This document shows, piece by piece, positions 1 to 8,603 of a DNA stretch of 64,000 bases (position 1 is the first letter of the stretch; each line of letters opens with the position of its first letter). The notes beneath the pieces are model-generated. The model ran no database searches, was not told where the DNA came from, and was given only the letters and a program-made list of their open reading frames with translations. A program made the position numbers and the translations under genes. The DNA comes from Lachnospiraceae bacterium (GTDB taxonomy: Bacteria; Bacillota; Clostridia; Lachnospirales; Lachnospiraceae): contig JAFWOE010000053.1 in assembly GCA_017509985.1 (NCBI GenBank), positions 36,097-100,096 of the forward strand. Reading direction: 5' to 3'.

Positions 1-48
1 GCAAAACAGCAGTTTATCGGCCGGCAGTTTCCAAGCGGAGTCAAAACC

Positions 49-897
49 ATGAGCAGTCCGTCGGACCTTCAAATTAGAAAAGCCACCTTATGTGTCTTTC
101 TGGCATCCATATGCTTCAGCACAGGCGGTTTATTCATTAAAATGATCCCATGGGGCGCACTGGCGATCAACGGGGCGCGAAATCTGATCGGTGCCTGCGT
201 TATCGGCATCTTTCTTTTGGCAACACATCACCGGGTCGTTATAAACCGTACGGTGATCATCGGCGCTTTGTCTCTGGTCGGTGTCACAACGCTCTATGCG
301 CTTGCGAACAAGATGACCACTGCCGCGAATACCATCGTTCTTCAATACACTGCCCCGGTCTTTGTTATCCTGTTCATGGCCCTGATCTTTCACTCCCGGC
401 CTTCCAAAACCGATGTCCTCACCTGCACTGCTGTATTGTTCGGGGTCTGTCTTTTCTTTATCGACGGACTTCAGTCCGGCGGAACTTTCGGAAATATTCT
501 GGCACTGCTTTCCGGTGTCTGTTACGCCGGTGTCTTTATGATGAATGCCGGTAAAAACGCAGACGCGCTCTCTTCCAGTTTTCTGGGACAGCTGGCGGCA
601 GGCATCTGCTTCACGCCGTTCTGCGCAGCCGAATCCGATTTTTCTGTAAAGACTCTGCTGATGGTCTTCGCACTCGGCGCCATACAGGTCGGACTCGCGT
701 ATATATTATTGTCTGCCGGAATACGGTATACACCGCCTGTCACAGCCAGTCTGATCACAGGCCTGGAACCGGTCCTGAACCCGATATGGGTCGCTGCCTT
801 TTATCATGAAACGATCTCCGGTCTGGCATTTATCGGTGCATTTATCGTTATCGGAACGATTATTCTGTACAATCTTCATCGCGCAAACAGCACATAA
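49..897 (+). CDS. DMT-superfamily (EamA-type) transporter
   Basis: Predicted inner-membrane permease of 282 aa with about ten hydrophobic segments arranged as two EamA-like halves. The first half spans roughly residues 10-140 and the second roughly 145-275, the usual length for this family. A conserved-looking LEPV motif sits near residue 240, as in many DMT exporters. The ATG has a GGAG ribosome site about 9 nt upstream. The frame is also open from base 1, so a start before the window cannot be excluded, and another frame open from base 3 ends at a TAG at 75-77, which might be the tail of an upstream gene. The substrate cannot be read from sequence; metabolite or amino-acid export is common in the family. 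Confidence 0.85.
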   Translation: MSSPSDLQIRKATLCVFLASICFSTGGLFIKMIPWGALAINGARNLIGACVIGIFLLATHHRVVINRTVIIGALSLVGVTTLYALANKMTTAANTIVLQYTAPVFVILFMALIFHSRPSKTDVLTCTAVLFGVCLFFIDGLQSGGTFGNILALLSGVCYAGVFMMNAGKNADALSSSFLGQLAAGICFTPFCAAESDFSVKTLLMVFALGAIQVGLAYILLSAGIRYTPPVTASLITGLEPVLNPIWVAAFYHETISGLAFIGAFIVIGTIILYNLHRANST

Positions 898-937
898 ATG
901 AGCTCTCCCGTTATGAAAGCAGCTCATTATCGCAGAC

Positions 938-970
938 AAAAACCCCCGATGCGCATCGATCGGGGGTTTT
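938..970. terminator. Bidirectional intrinsic terminator
   Basis: A 12-bp perfect stem (AAAACCCCCGAT / ATCGGGGGTTTT) with an 8-nt loop, so it carries A and T tails for both directions. It lies between the convergent DMT transporter gene (plus) and tRNA-Gln (minus) and can end both transcripts. Confidence 0.9.
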
Positions 971-972
971 GA

Positions 973-1044
973 CAGGGCTACCAGGATTCGAACCTGGAAA
1001 TGACGGAGTCAGAGTCCGTTGCCTTACCGTTTGGCGATAGCCCT
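973..1044 (-). tRNA. tRNA-Gln (anticodon CTG)
   Basis: 72-nt cloverleaf on the minus strand. The 7-bp acceptor is AGGGCTA/TAGCCCT with a G discriminator. The T arm carries GGTTCGAATCC, and the anticodon loop CTCTGAC gives anticodon CTG, which reads CAG. The 3' CCA is not encoded. The terminator at 938-970 follows directly. Confidence 0.95.
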
Positions 1045-1117
1045 TTATGACAACAAACGGATTATACACGACTCCGGATAAAACTGCAAGTACTATTTTC
1101 AATAATTCGGCTTCAGG

Positions 1118-2569
1118 TTACTTCCTTCCGCTGTGAAGCAGTTCGATCTTCAGATCGTAGAGTTTCTGGGAAAGGTCAACAAATACTTCCTGCGGGTTAA
1201 CCAGTCTCTGGGACTCCATCCAGAGAGTTTCTTTTTCCTGTTCGCAGATCTTCTTCAGTTCCATTACATCCGGAGATGCATATACGCATTCTCCGTTTCG
1301 GAAGATCGGAAGAAGCAGTTCGCGCATGGTATAACTGCCGCCCTCAAGTGTTGTCTTTTTCCATGTCGCATTCGGGTCAAAGATCGTCAGATCTTCGGAG
1401 CTGTCATACTCTTCTCCCGCAAGGCAGATCAGATCAGCGCGGATCTTGCCGGTTTCATTGTCATAGATCCTGAAAACGGTCTTGTTGCCGGGATTTGTAA
1501 CTTTCTCCATATTTTCGGAGATCTTGATTTTCGGAATAAACTCTTTGTCGCCCTTTTTCTTTATGGCAGCCATCTTATAGACACCGCCGAATGCCGGCCA
1601 GTCACTGCTGGTGATCAGGTTGGTCCCGACACCCCAGGAATTGATCGTTGCACCCTGAAGCTTCAGGCTGTTGATCAGGTATTCATCCAGATCGCTGGAA
1701 GCGGAAATGATCGCATCACCGAAACCGGCTTCCGCGAGCATCGCAGACGCTTTTTTGGAAAGATAGGCAAGGTCACCGGAATCAATACGGATGCCGTAGT
1801 TCTTAAGCTCGATCCCGCTTTCTCTCATCTCTTTGAATACGCGGATCGCGTTCGGAACGCCCGAGCGAAGAACATCATAGGTATCGACCAGAAGGATACA
1901 GGAAGTCGGATACTGATCCGCATAAGCCTTAAATGCGGAATATTCATCCGGAAAGCTCATGATCCAGCTGTGTGCATGTGTTCCTTTTACCGGAACGCCG
2001 AACATCTTGCCGGTCAGTACGTTGGAAGTGCCTACGCAGCCTGCTATAACCGCTGCCCGGGCTCCGTAGATCCCGGCATCCGGTCCCTGGGCCCTCCTCA
2101 GACCGAATTCCATGACTCCGTCTCCTCTCGCAGCGTACACAACTCTTGCCGCTTTTGTGGCGATCAGGGACTGATGGTTAAGCAGTGTAAGGAGAGCTGT
2201 TTCGATCAGCTGGGCTTCCATGATCGGCGCAATGACCTTGACGAGCGGCTCTCTCGGGAAAACAACCGTTCCTTCCGGGATCGCGTAAATGTCTCCGGTG
2301 AACCGAAAGCCCTTGAGATAATCCAGGAAATCGTCTTCAAAAATACCCAATCCCGCCAGATATTCGATATCACTTTCGTCAAACCGAAGATTCTGGATGT
2401 ATTCAATGATCTCCGCAAGTCCGCAGCAGATCGAATAGGCGCCGCCGCAGGGATTCTTCCGGAAGAACGCATCAAAAACAACGATGCTGTCCGTCTGATT
2501 CTTGAAATAGCCCTGCATCATGGTAAGTTCATACAGGTCGGTAAGTAATGTAAGATGTCCCGGTCTCAT
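1118..2569 (-). CDS. pncB: Nicotinate phosphoribosyltransferase
   Basis: Cytoplasmic enzyme of the Preiss-Handler NAD salvage route, converting nicotinate and PRPP (with ATP) to nicotinate mononucleotide. The 483-aa length fits the family. Visible motifs include the N-terminal TDLYELTMMQGY, EFGLRRAQG (about residues 154-162) and the conserved GTHAHSW loop (about 196-202), followed by the C-terminal half of the alpha/beta barrel. The ATG has an AGAGGGTG ribosome site. It is followed on the same strand by tRNA-Gln and preceded by the His-rich CobW gene, with only about 50 bases between. No NAD-related operator was recognised. Confidence 0.95.
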   Translation of the reverse strand: MRPGHLTLLTDLYELTMMQGYFKNQTDSIVVFDAFFRKNPCGGAYSICCGLAEIIEYIQNLRFDESDIEYLAGLGIFEDDFLDYLKGFRFTGDIYAIPEGTVVFPREPLVKVIAPIMEAQLIETALLTLLNHQSLIATKAARVVYAARGDGVMEFGLRRAQGPDAGIYGARAAVIAGCVGTSNVLTGKMFGVPVKGTHAHSWIMSFPDEYSAFKAYADQYPTSCILLVDTYDVLRSGVPNAIRVFKEMRESGIELKNYGIRIDSGDLAYLSKKASAMLAEAGFGDAIISASSDLDEYLINSLKLQGATINSWGVGTNLITSSDWPAFGGVYKMAAIKKKGDKEFIPKIKISENMEKVTNPGNKTVFRIYDNETGKIRADLICLAGEEYDSSEDLTIFDPNATWKKTTLEGGSYTMRELLLPIFRNGECVYASPDVMELKKICEQEKETLWMESQRLVNPQEVFVDLSQKLYDLKIELLHSGRK

Positions 2570-2622
2570 AAATGCACCCTCTTTCTATGCGTTCGGTTTA
2601 TCTGCCGCTGAATATTTCAAAA

Positions 2623-3738
2623 TCAGACAAACAGTGCTTTGATCGCGTCTTCTTTAATTCCGGCCCCGATCACAGCGATCCTTCCGGTAAAGTCTGCCGG
2701 CCCTTCGCGGACTTCCGACTGCTCGGGAACCATATCGAAATGATACCATGTCCCGTTCTCACCGGAAACAATTCCTTTTGCCCGAAGCACGGAACCGTAT
2801 TTTTCCTCATCAGAAAGTTCTTTCAGGATCTCTGCCAGCCTGTCTTCGGTGAATTTGTGAGCCGTCTCGATCCCGATACTGTCGAACACTTCATCTGCAT
2901 CATGGCCATGATCGTGATGATGATGGTGGTGATGATGTTCGTGACCTTCTTCGTCTTCATCATGATGATCGTGAAGTTCATGACCTTCTTCATCCTCATC
3001 GTGATGATGGTGATGATGTTCGTGACCCTCTTCGTCCTCGTCATGGTGATGATGATGTTCATGTTCCTCTTCATCCTCATCGTGATGATGGTGATGATGT
3101 ACATGTTCCTCTTCGATCTTCAGCCCGCCGTCATACATCCTGCCTTCTTCCATAACAGAAAGCAGCTTGTCTGCATCCAGTTCCTCCAGAGGAGTTGTAA
3201 CGATCACGGCCTGCCCGTTGACCTCCCGTATCAAAGCGATCGCTTCATCGATCATTTCCGGGGTCGCCTTTTCAAGGTCTGTCCGGCTTAAAACGATCGT
3301 TCCGGCGGCTTCGATCTGATTCTTATAGAATTCTCCGAAATTCTTCAGAAACAGCTTACACTTTGTAACATCTACGACGGCCGTTGCGCAGTTGACTTCC
3401 ATCTCCTCAGAAGACGAATCGCGGACAGCTTCGATCACGTCGGAAAGTTTGCCGACACCGGAGGGTTCAATAATGATCCGGTCGGGAGAATACTGCCTTG
3501 CCACTTCTTTAAGGGCATCTCCGAAATCACCGACCAGTGAACAGCAGATGCATCCGGAATTCATCTCTTTGATCTCAATTCCGGTCTCTTTCAGAAATCC
3601 TCCGTCGATCCCGATTTCACCGAATTCATTTTCTATAAGGACCACCTGTGTGCCCTTAAGCGGACCGGCAAGGAGTTTTTTGATTAAAGTAGTTTTTCCG
3701 GCGCCCAAAAAGCCTGATACAATATCGATTCTGATCAT
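2623..3738 (-). CDS. CobW/COG0523-family GTPase with His-rich metal-binding segment
   Basis: Likely metal-chaperone or metal-insertase GTPase of 371 aa. The Walker A motif GFLGAGKTT lies at residues 9-17, the family metal-binding CxCC motif (GCICC) at 62-66, and SRTD (about 151-154) stands at the NKxD base-recognition position. Residues 211-280 form a His/Asp/Glu tract with about 35 histidines, and a CobW C-terminal domain occupies about 285-371. The family delivers Zn, Co or Ni to client enzymes; which metal this one handles is not determined here. The start has an AAGGAAG ribosome site. Its gene neighbours (pncB and two small surface-associated proteins) do not name a client, and no Zur-like operator was recognised. 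Confidence 0.92.
   Translation of the reverse strand: MIRIDIVSGFLGAGKTTLIKKLLAGPLKGTQVVLIENEFGEIGIDGGFLKETGIEIKEMNSGCICCSLVGDFGDALKEVARQYSPDRIIIEPSGVGKLSDVIEAVRDSSSEEMEVNCATAVVDVTKCKLFLKNFGEFYKNQIEAAGTIVLSRTDLEKATPEMIDEAIALIREVNGQAVIVTTPLEELDADKLLSVMEEGRMYDGGLKIEEEHVHHHHHHDEDEEEHEHHHHHDEDEEGHEHHHHHHDEDEEGHELHDHHDEDEEGHEHHHHHHHHDHGHDADEVFDSIGIETAHKFTEDRLAEILKELSDEEKYGSVLRAKGIVSGENGTWYHFDMVPEQSEVREGPADFTGRIAVIGAGIKEDAIKALFV
2899..3108 (-). repeat. In-frame His-rich tandem repeat of the CobW gene
   Basis: Five imperfect units of His-Glu-His(5-8) followed by Asp-Glu-Asp-Glu-Glu-Gly make up codons 211-280. At DNA level this is a low-complexity GATGATG/CATCATC tract. Copy-number change here would alter the metal-binding capacity of the protein without shifting frame. 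Confidence 0.85.
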
Positions 3739-3767
3739 TAAACAATTGCTTCCTTCCTTAAAATATG

Positions 3768-3992
3768 TTATTTATTATGCTTTTTTTCTGAAGAGCCAAT
3801 GTCCTGGTCCGACAGCTTTCGGCCATCCGAGTCCGGCTCTTCTTCCGTTTCCGCTTCTTTCATTTTCCGGCGGTAAAACTCGTTTGTTTTCCTGATGCCG
3901 GCGAAAAAATTGACCAGCCACACAACAACAGTAAACGCTACTGCAATAATGATAATTACAGGGATGATGCCCAGTCTAGCAGCTAATACCAT
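3768..3992 (-). CDS. Small single-pass membrane protein, function unknown
   Basis: 74 aa with one strongly hydrophobic segment at about residues 8-30. A basic stretch (RKTNEFYRRKMK) follows and then an acidic, hydrophilic tail ending in Lys/His-rich residues, which suggests an N-out/C-in anchor. I do not recognise a family. Its start lies inside the end of the upstream glycan-binding-domain gene (10-bp overlap), with a GAGG ribosome site in that gene, so the two are probably translationally coupled and may work together at the membrane. Confidence 0.65.
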   Translation of the reverse strand: MVLAARLGIIPVIIIIAVAFTVVVWLVNFFAGIRKTNEFYRRKMKEAETEEEPDSDGRKLSDQDIGSSEKKHNK

Positions 3993-4852
3993 CCGTTTTC
4001 CTCACTGTAAATCTGAATATCCGTTATATAGGTATCCTGGGTATTCCCGCTGGTCACACTTCCGATCTGGAAAGATATTTCTGATGCCGGAACCGGTCTG
4101 TAAAACTCCAGGCAGTATTCCTGCATATAATCCGGGAAACGGACCTGATAGGAGTTGCCGGCGATCCAGACAGTCAGATCCGAAGGCCTTCCGTTTTCGA
4201 TCCAGATGTCTGTTGAAGTCCAGTTGCCAAGCTTAAAAGCGATGCACCCGATCTTCTTTTCTTCACCAAGTTTAGCATACAGGATCTCACCCGTTCCGTC
4301 TCCGTCTGCACCTTCGCACCAGAAGGTCTGCTCTGTCCCGTCAAAAGCATAAGCTGCATCGCTGTACTGATTATTGGACGTCGTTGAAGAGGATTCAACG
4401 GGCACAGGTTCATAAATGGACATATCCGCAGCGGCAATGGTATTGACCCAGAAGGATACCGGCTGGGACGGATCGACCTGAAGCCTCGGCGTCGGTGTCG
4501 GAGTGGGGTGGGTTGCCCAGTATTCCTGCGGGTCGGGTGTCGGCGTCAGTGTCATGTTGTGCTGTGTTTCGGGCAGGACCGTCAGGACCGGTTTGGATGG
4601 GTCCTCTGAAGCCTCTTCCGTCTCGGGTACGTTCTCCGGTGCAGGGGAAGGCATCACAGACGTATTTCCGGCCAGTTCATCCTGCATTTCCTTGGACAGG
4701 GTAAAATCACGGTCTTTGTTCCTTTCAGCCGCTTCGGCGATATAGGAATGCAGCAGAAAGAAAGCGATCAGGCAGGCAGCCGCAACTGCAATCGCCAGAA
4801 CGATCCCTGTCAGGATTATAGCGTTTTCTTTTTGTCTGAATGATTTCTTCAT
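3983..4852 (-). CDS. Membrane-anchored protein with NADase-type/discoidin-like glycan-binding domain
   Basis: 289 aa. An N-terminal membrane anchor (about residues 12-36) leads into a long Pro/Thr/Glu linker with TPTPTP runs (about 60-125). A C-terminal beta-sandwich-like domain (about 150-289) carries the features of the NADase-type glycan-binding (discoidin/F5-8-like) fold: AAYAFDGTEQTFWCEG near its start, IGCIAFKLGNW in the middle and ITDIQIYSE at the end. The layout predicts an extracellular ligand-binding domain held off the cell surface. No Shine-Dalgarno is obvious. A TATAAT at 4880-4885 lies about 28 bases upstream of the ATG, implying a short leader. Ligand unknown. Confidence 0.75.
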   Translation of the reverse strand: MKKSFRQKENAIILTGIVLAIAVAAACLIAFFLLHSYIAEAAERNKDRDFTLSKEMQDELAGNTSVMPSPAPENVPETEEASEDPSKPVLTVLPETQHNMTLTPTPDPQEYWATHPTPTPTPRLQVDPSQPVSFWVNTIAAADMSIYEPVPVESSSTTSNNQYSDAAYAFDGTEQTFWCEGADGDGTGEILYAKLGEEKKIGCIAFKLGNWTSTDIWIENGRPSDLTVWIAGNSYQVRFPDYMQEYCLEFYRPVPASEISFQIGSVTSGNTQDTYITDIQIYSEENGWY

Positions 4853-5025
4853 ATTTTGGCAAATACAGTATTTTTAAATATTATAGACCTTTTTCATAAA
4901 GAAATTAAGCCCTGCTTTAAAAAATCAGTTTCACACTTTGTATTCTATATCTATATAGCAGAATACGGATCACCTCGTGCTCTGCACTCCTGTGACCCGC
5001 TCATTGTTCTTTCGATATTACTTAG

Positions 5026-5098
5026 TACGCCATCAGGGACTCGAACCCTGGACAAATAGATTAAGAGTCTACTGCTCTACCAGCTGAGCTAATGGCGC
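5026..5098 (-). tRNA. tRNA-Lys (anticodon CTT)
   Basis: 73-nt cloverleaf on the minus strand. The acceptor is GCGCCAT/ATGGCGT, with a G-U first pair, and the discriminator is A. The D arm reads TAGCTCAGCTGGTAGAGCA and the T arm GGGTTCGAGTCCC. The anticodon loop CTCTTAA gives CTT, reading AAG. CCA is not encoded. Confidence 0.95.
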
Positions 5099-5156
5099 AT
5101 GTTCTTTCGCGAACGTATAGCATTATACGTTATACAATTTAAAAAAGCAAGAGGAA

Positions 5157-5200
5157 AATAAAAATTCCGGAAACAGACAGCAGTCATCTGTTTCCGGAAT
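5157..5200 (-). terminator. Intrinsic terminator of metK
   Basis: 14-bp perfect stem (5164-5177 with 5187-5200) followed on the minus strand by a T-rich tract (TTTTATTTTCC), 12 bases past the metK stop codon. Confidence 0.92.
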
Positions 5201-5211
5201 ATATTCTGCTA

Positions 5212-6399
5212 TTATATAGCAGCCTTAAGGATCTCTGCCTTATCAACTCTCTCCCACGGAAGATCCAGACCCGGTCTGCCGAAATGCCCGTAAGCTGCAG
5301 TCTGCTTATAGATCGGTCTGCGAAGATCCAGCATGCGGATAATGCCGGCCGGACGAAGATCAAAGGTGTCGCGTACAAGCTCGGTCAGCTTCTGATCGGA
5401 AATCCTGCCGGTTCCGAAGGTGTAAACCTGAACCGAAGTCGGCTGGGCAACGCCGATCGCATAGGAAAGCTGGATCTCACAGCGATCCGCAAGTCCTGCC
5501 GCAACAATGTTCTTTGCAACGTAACGCGCCGCATAGGCTGCGCTTCGGTCTACTTTTGTACAGTCCTTGCCGGAAAAAGCACCGCCGCCGTGGCGTGCAT
5601 ATCCGCCGTAAGTATCTACAATGATCTTTCTCCCGGTAAGGCCGGAATCTCCATTCGGTCCACCGATTACGAAACGGCCGGTCGGGTTAATATACAGTTT
5701 TGTATGCTCATCGATCATGTTTTCCGGAAGGACGGGACCGAATACATACTTTTTGATATCTTCATGAATCTGCTCCTGTGAGATCTCCGGGCTGTGCTGT
5801 GTCGAAAGGACTACCGCATCAAGACGCGCAGGGGCTCCGTCTTCACCGTATTCCACCGTTACCTGGCTTTTTCCGTCCGGGCGAAGGTAGGGAAGGGTCC
5901 CGTCCTTGCGAACTTCCGCCAGTTTGTACGTAAGCTTATGCGCCATAGAGATCGGATAAGGCATCAGCTCTTCTGTCTCGTTGTTTGCATAGCCGAACAT
6001 CATACCCTGATCGCCGGCTCCGATCGCGTCAATGTCCGCTTCGGACATAAGGTGTTCTTTCGCTTCCAGCGCTTTGTCAACACCCATTGCGATATCTGCC
6101 GACTGCTTGTCAAGCGCTGTGATCACTGCACAGGTCTCCGCGTCAAAACCGTATTTGCCGCGGTTGTAACCGATATCATTCACAGTTTTACGGACAATAC
6201 TCTGGATATCGATGCTGGCTTTGGTTGTAATTTCACCCATTACAAGGACCAGTCCCGTAGTGGTAGCCGTTTCACAGGCAACACGGCTCATAGGATCCTG
6301 TTCCATCAGTGCGTCCAGGACCGCGTCAGAGATCTGATCGCAGATCTTATCCGGATGCCCTTCCGTTACGGATTCCGATGTGAATAACCTTTTTTCCAT
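5212..6399 (-). CDS. metK: S-adenosylmethionine synthase (methionine adenosyltransferase)
   Basis: Makes S-adenosylmethionine from methionine and ATP in the cytoplasm. The 395-aa length is typical. Signature segments are all present: [13 protein letters not shown] (about residues 15-27), [12 protein letters not shown] (about 126-137) and [16 protein letters not shown] (about 271-286). An AGGAGG ribosome site precedes the ATG. It has its own promoter (6448-6476) and terminator, so it is monocistronic. The leader is only a few tens of bases, too short for a SAM riboswitch, which is somewhat unusual for Clostridia. Confidence 0.97.
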   Translation of the reverse strand: MEKRLFTSESVTEGHPDKICDQISDAVLDALMEQDPMSRVACETATTTGLVLVMGEITTKASIDIQSIVRKTVNDIGYNRGKYGFDAETCAVITALDKQSADIAMGVDKALEAKEHLMSEADIDAIGAGDQGMMFGYANNETEELMPYPISMAHKLTYKLAEVRKDGTLPYLRPDGKSQVTVEYGEDGAPARLDAVVLSTQHSPEISQEQIHEDIKKYVFGPVLPENMIDEHTKLYINPTGRFVIGGPNGDSGLTGRKIIVDTYGGYARHGGGAFSGKDCTKVDRSAAYAARYVAKNIVAAGLADRCEIQLSYAIGVAQPTSVQVYTFGTGRISDQKLTELVRDTFDLRPAGIIRMLDLRRPIYKQTAAYGHFGRPGLDLPWERVDKAEILKAAI

Positions 6400-6447
6400 T
6401 AATATCTATCCTCCTGTTATTATTACTTAAGAATCGTTTCTTTTCCT

Positions 6448-6476
6448 AAACTACTCTCTTTAAGATTCTGCGTCAA
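6448..6476 (-). promoter_or_regulatory. Sigma-A promoter of metK
   Basis: TTGACG (6471-6476) and TAGTTT (6448-6453) separated by 17 bases, about 50 bases before the metK start. Confidence 0.65.
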
Positions 6477-6533
6477 GGCGCTTTGGACAGTGTTGAAATA
6501 TTGTCCTATACACCGATACTGAAACACGGAAAG

Positions 6534-7523
6534 CTACCGGTCTTCCCGGAAATAGGACAGTCCCAGACTTTCCGGCGGCTGATTTTCTTTTTTCTTCCTC
6601 CGGCTTACTCCCAAAAGGACAAAGATGGTAACGACATACGGAACCATCTGGATCAGGTCCGTAACATAACCTGCGAGTTTCCATCCCATAATATCCGGAA
6701 GGAACTGATACAGCCAGTAAAACATTCCGAAAAGATAGGCACCCCAGATTGCATTGTACGGTTTCCAGGTCGTAAAAATGACCAGAGCAACAGCCAGCCA
6801 GCCAAGGGCCTCGATCTGTCCTGTCGTCGCCCAGATCCCGTGATTGTAATCCAGTACATAGTACAGTCCGCCCAGGCCGGAAACGCCGGCGCCGATACAG
6901 GTAGCCAGATACTTATACTTCGTAACCGAGATCCCGTCGGCATCCGCGGCTGCCGGATTCTCGCCGACCGCTCTCAGATTAAGGCCTACCCGGGTCCGGT
7001 TCAGGACTTTCCCGAAAATGACCGCAAGGATAACAGCGACATATACCAGGAACCCGTAACTGAAGATCACCTGTGTCACGGCGTTTTTATCCGCAAAGGG
7101 AAAGATCCTTGCCGCGAACATGGAGTTTGCCAGCGGGGCTGCCGTATAGGATGCACCATTCAGGATGTATACGCCGAAAAAGTTCGCAACGCCCTTGCCG
7201 AAAATGGTCAGCGCAAGACCGGTTACGTTCTGATTCGCGCGGAGCGTGATCGTAATAAAGCTGTAGATCAGTCCGCCGGCCATGGAAGCAGCGATACAGG
7301 CAGCCAGGGCAACGAAAACGCACATTGCCCCGTTCGGATTCGGTGAAAGATGTTCGTAATAATAGGATCCCGCAAAACCGGCGAATCCGCCCAGGTACAT
7401 GATTCCGGGTACGCCGAGGTTCAGGTTGCCGGATTTCTCGGTCAGGATCTCGCCGAGGGCACCGTACATGATGATGGTCCCGAAAGGAATGGCACGAAGG
7501 ATCCATGCAAGTAAGCTGTCCAT
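6534..7523 (-). CDS. Nucleoside-type ABC transporter permease (NupQ/YufQ-like)
   Basis: 329-aa integral membrane protein of the BPD_transp_2 group, with about eight to nine hydrophobic segments. The GALGEILTEKSGNLNLGVPG motif near residues 21-41 is characteristic of permeases that pair with BMP-type receptors. It is the last gene of the binding protein-ATPase-permease-permease set and overlaps the previous permease as TAATG, indicating translational coupling. Together they should import purine nucleosides or a related solute. No clear terminator was found between its end and the metK promoter. Confidence 0.9.
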   Translation of the reverse strand: MDSLLAWILRAIPFGTIIMYGALGEILTEKSGNLNLGVPGIMYLGGFAGFAGSYYYEHLSPNPNGAMCVFVALAACIAASMAGGLIYSFITITLRANQNVTGLALTIFGKGVANFFGVYILNGASYTAAPLANSMFAARIFPFADKNAVTQVIFSYGFLVYVAVILAVIFGKVLNRTRVGLNLRAVGENPAAADADGISVTKYKYLATCIGAGVSGLGGLYYVLDYNHGIWATTGQIEALGWLAVALVIFTTWKPYNAIWGAYLFGMFYWLYQFLPDIMGWKLAGYVTDLIQMVPYVVTIFVLLGVSRRKKKENQPPESLGLSYFREDR

Positions 7524-8602
7524 TATCTGTCACCTCCCTTTCCCCTGAAAATCAGTTTGTAGTTGATAAAGAATTCACTGCCGAGTATGAAGAACAGAAT
7601 GACGGCAGTAATGATGTCCGCAGCAAAATCGTTCAGTGCGTAAGCCGAAGCGATCTCGGCAGCTCCCTTTGTAAGGAAGATCAGCAGGAATGAGATCAGG
7701 GCCATATAGAACGTATTGAATTTGGCGAGCCATGCAACGATGATCGCCGTAAACCCGTTTCCTCCCGCCGTGTTGGTCGAAATCGTCTGGTCTCTGCCCG
7801 ATACGATCAGGAAACCGACAAGTCCGCAGATCGCACCCGAAATGATCATTGTACGGATACGGACCCGGGTCACGTTGATGCCGGCATACAATGCGGTGTT
7901 CTCGGATTCCCCGATGACCGCGATTTCATATCCCTGCTTGGAATACTTCAGGTACAGATAGATCAGCACCGTCAGGATACCGATGATCAGGATATTGATA
8001 TTGTAGCTCTGTCCGAGGAACTTGGGCAGCCATCCGGCCTGGGTTCCCATATTCAGTTTCCCGAGACTTGACGCCTGTCCGCGCATATAATTAGTCAGCG
8101 CCGATACGATACTGATGGCAACATAGTTCATCATCAGTGTAAAGAGGGTCTCGTTGGTTCTCCATTTTGATTTGAAGAATGCGGGAATAAAGCCCCAGAT
8201 TCCGCCGGCAGCAACGCTGGCGACGATCATAACCAGGAAAAGCACCGGTGTCGGCAGGGAGTTTCCGCAGTAAACCATGATCAATGCCGTAGCAAGGCCG
8301 CCCATCAGGACCTGGCCTTCCGCGCCGATATTCCAGAACCGCATTTTGAATGCCGGAGCCAGCGCAATGCCGATGCCGAGCAATGTCACCATATCGCGGA
8401 TCGCCCAGGAGAACCGCATGACGTTTCCGAATGTTCCGCGGAACATGACTACATAAACGTCGACGGGATTCAGACCGGTAACAAAATAAATAAAAAACGC
8501 ATTAACGATCAGCGCCAGAACGATCGCGATAAAACGGACAAGCACTTTATGACGGAAAGTATCGGATCTTCTTCGAATGATCCTGACAAAAGGTTCTTTC
8601 AT
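7523..8602 (-). CDS. Nucleoside-type ABC transporter permease (NupP/YufP-like)
   Basis: 359-aa permease. It begins with a short basic cytoplasmic N-terminus and the first membrane helix (about residues 25-45), followed by further helices. The motif FWNIGAEGQVLMGGLATA (about 89-106) is the family signature in the cytoplasmic coupling region. A GGAGG ribosome site precedes the ATG, which lies 1 base past the ATPase stop. It should form a heterodimer with the following permease in the membrane. Confidence 0.9.
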   Translation of the reverse strand: MKEPFVRIIRRRSDTFRHKVLVRFIAIVLALIVNAFFIYFVTGLNPVDVYVVMFRGTFGNVMRFSWAIRDMVTLLGIGIALAPAFKMRFWNIGAEGQVLMGGLATALIMVYCGNSLPTPVLFLVMIVASVAAGGIWGFIPAFFKSKWRTNETLFTLMMNYVAISIVSALTNYMRGQASSLGKLNMGTQAGWLPKFLGQSYNINILIIGILTVLIYLYLKYSKQGYEIAVIGESENTALYAGINVTRVRIRTMIISGAICGLVGFLIVSGRDQTISTNTAGGNGFTAIIVAWLAKFNTFYMALISFLLIFLTKGAAEIASAYALNDFAADIITAVILFFILGSEFFINYKLIFRGKGGDR

Positions 8603-8603
8603 T

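Noticed and set aside
1133..2548. 471-codon open frame opposite pncB
   Set aside because: Shadow frame; pncB on the minus strand has all family motifs.
6400..6533. SAM riboswitch before metK
   Set aside because: Only ~134 bases with a good promoter near the gene; no S-box motifs or terminator/antiterminator.
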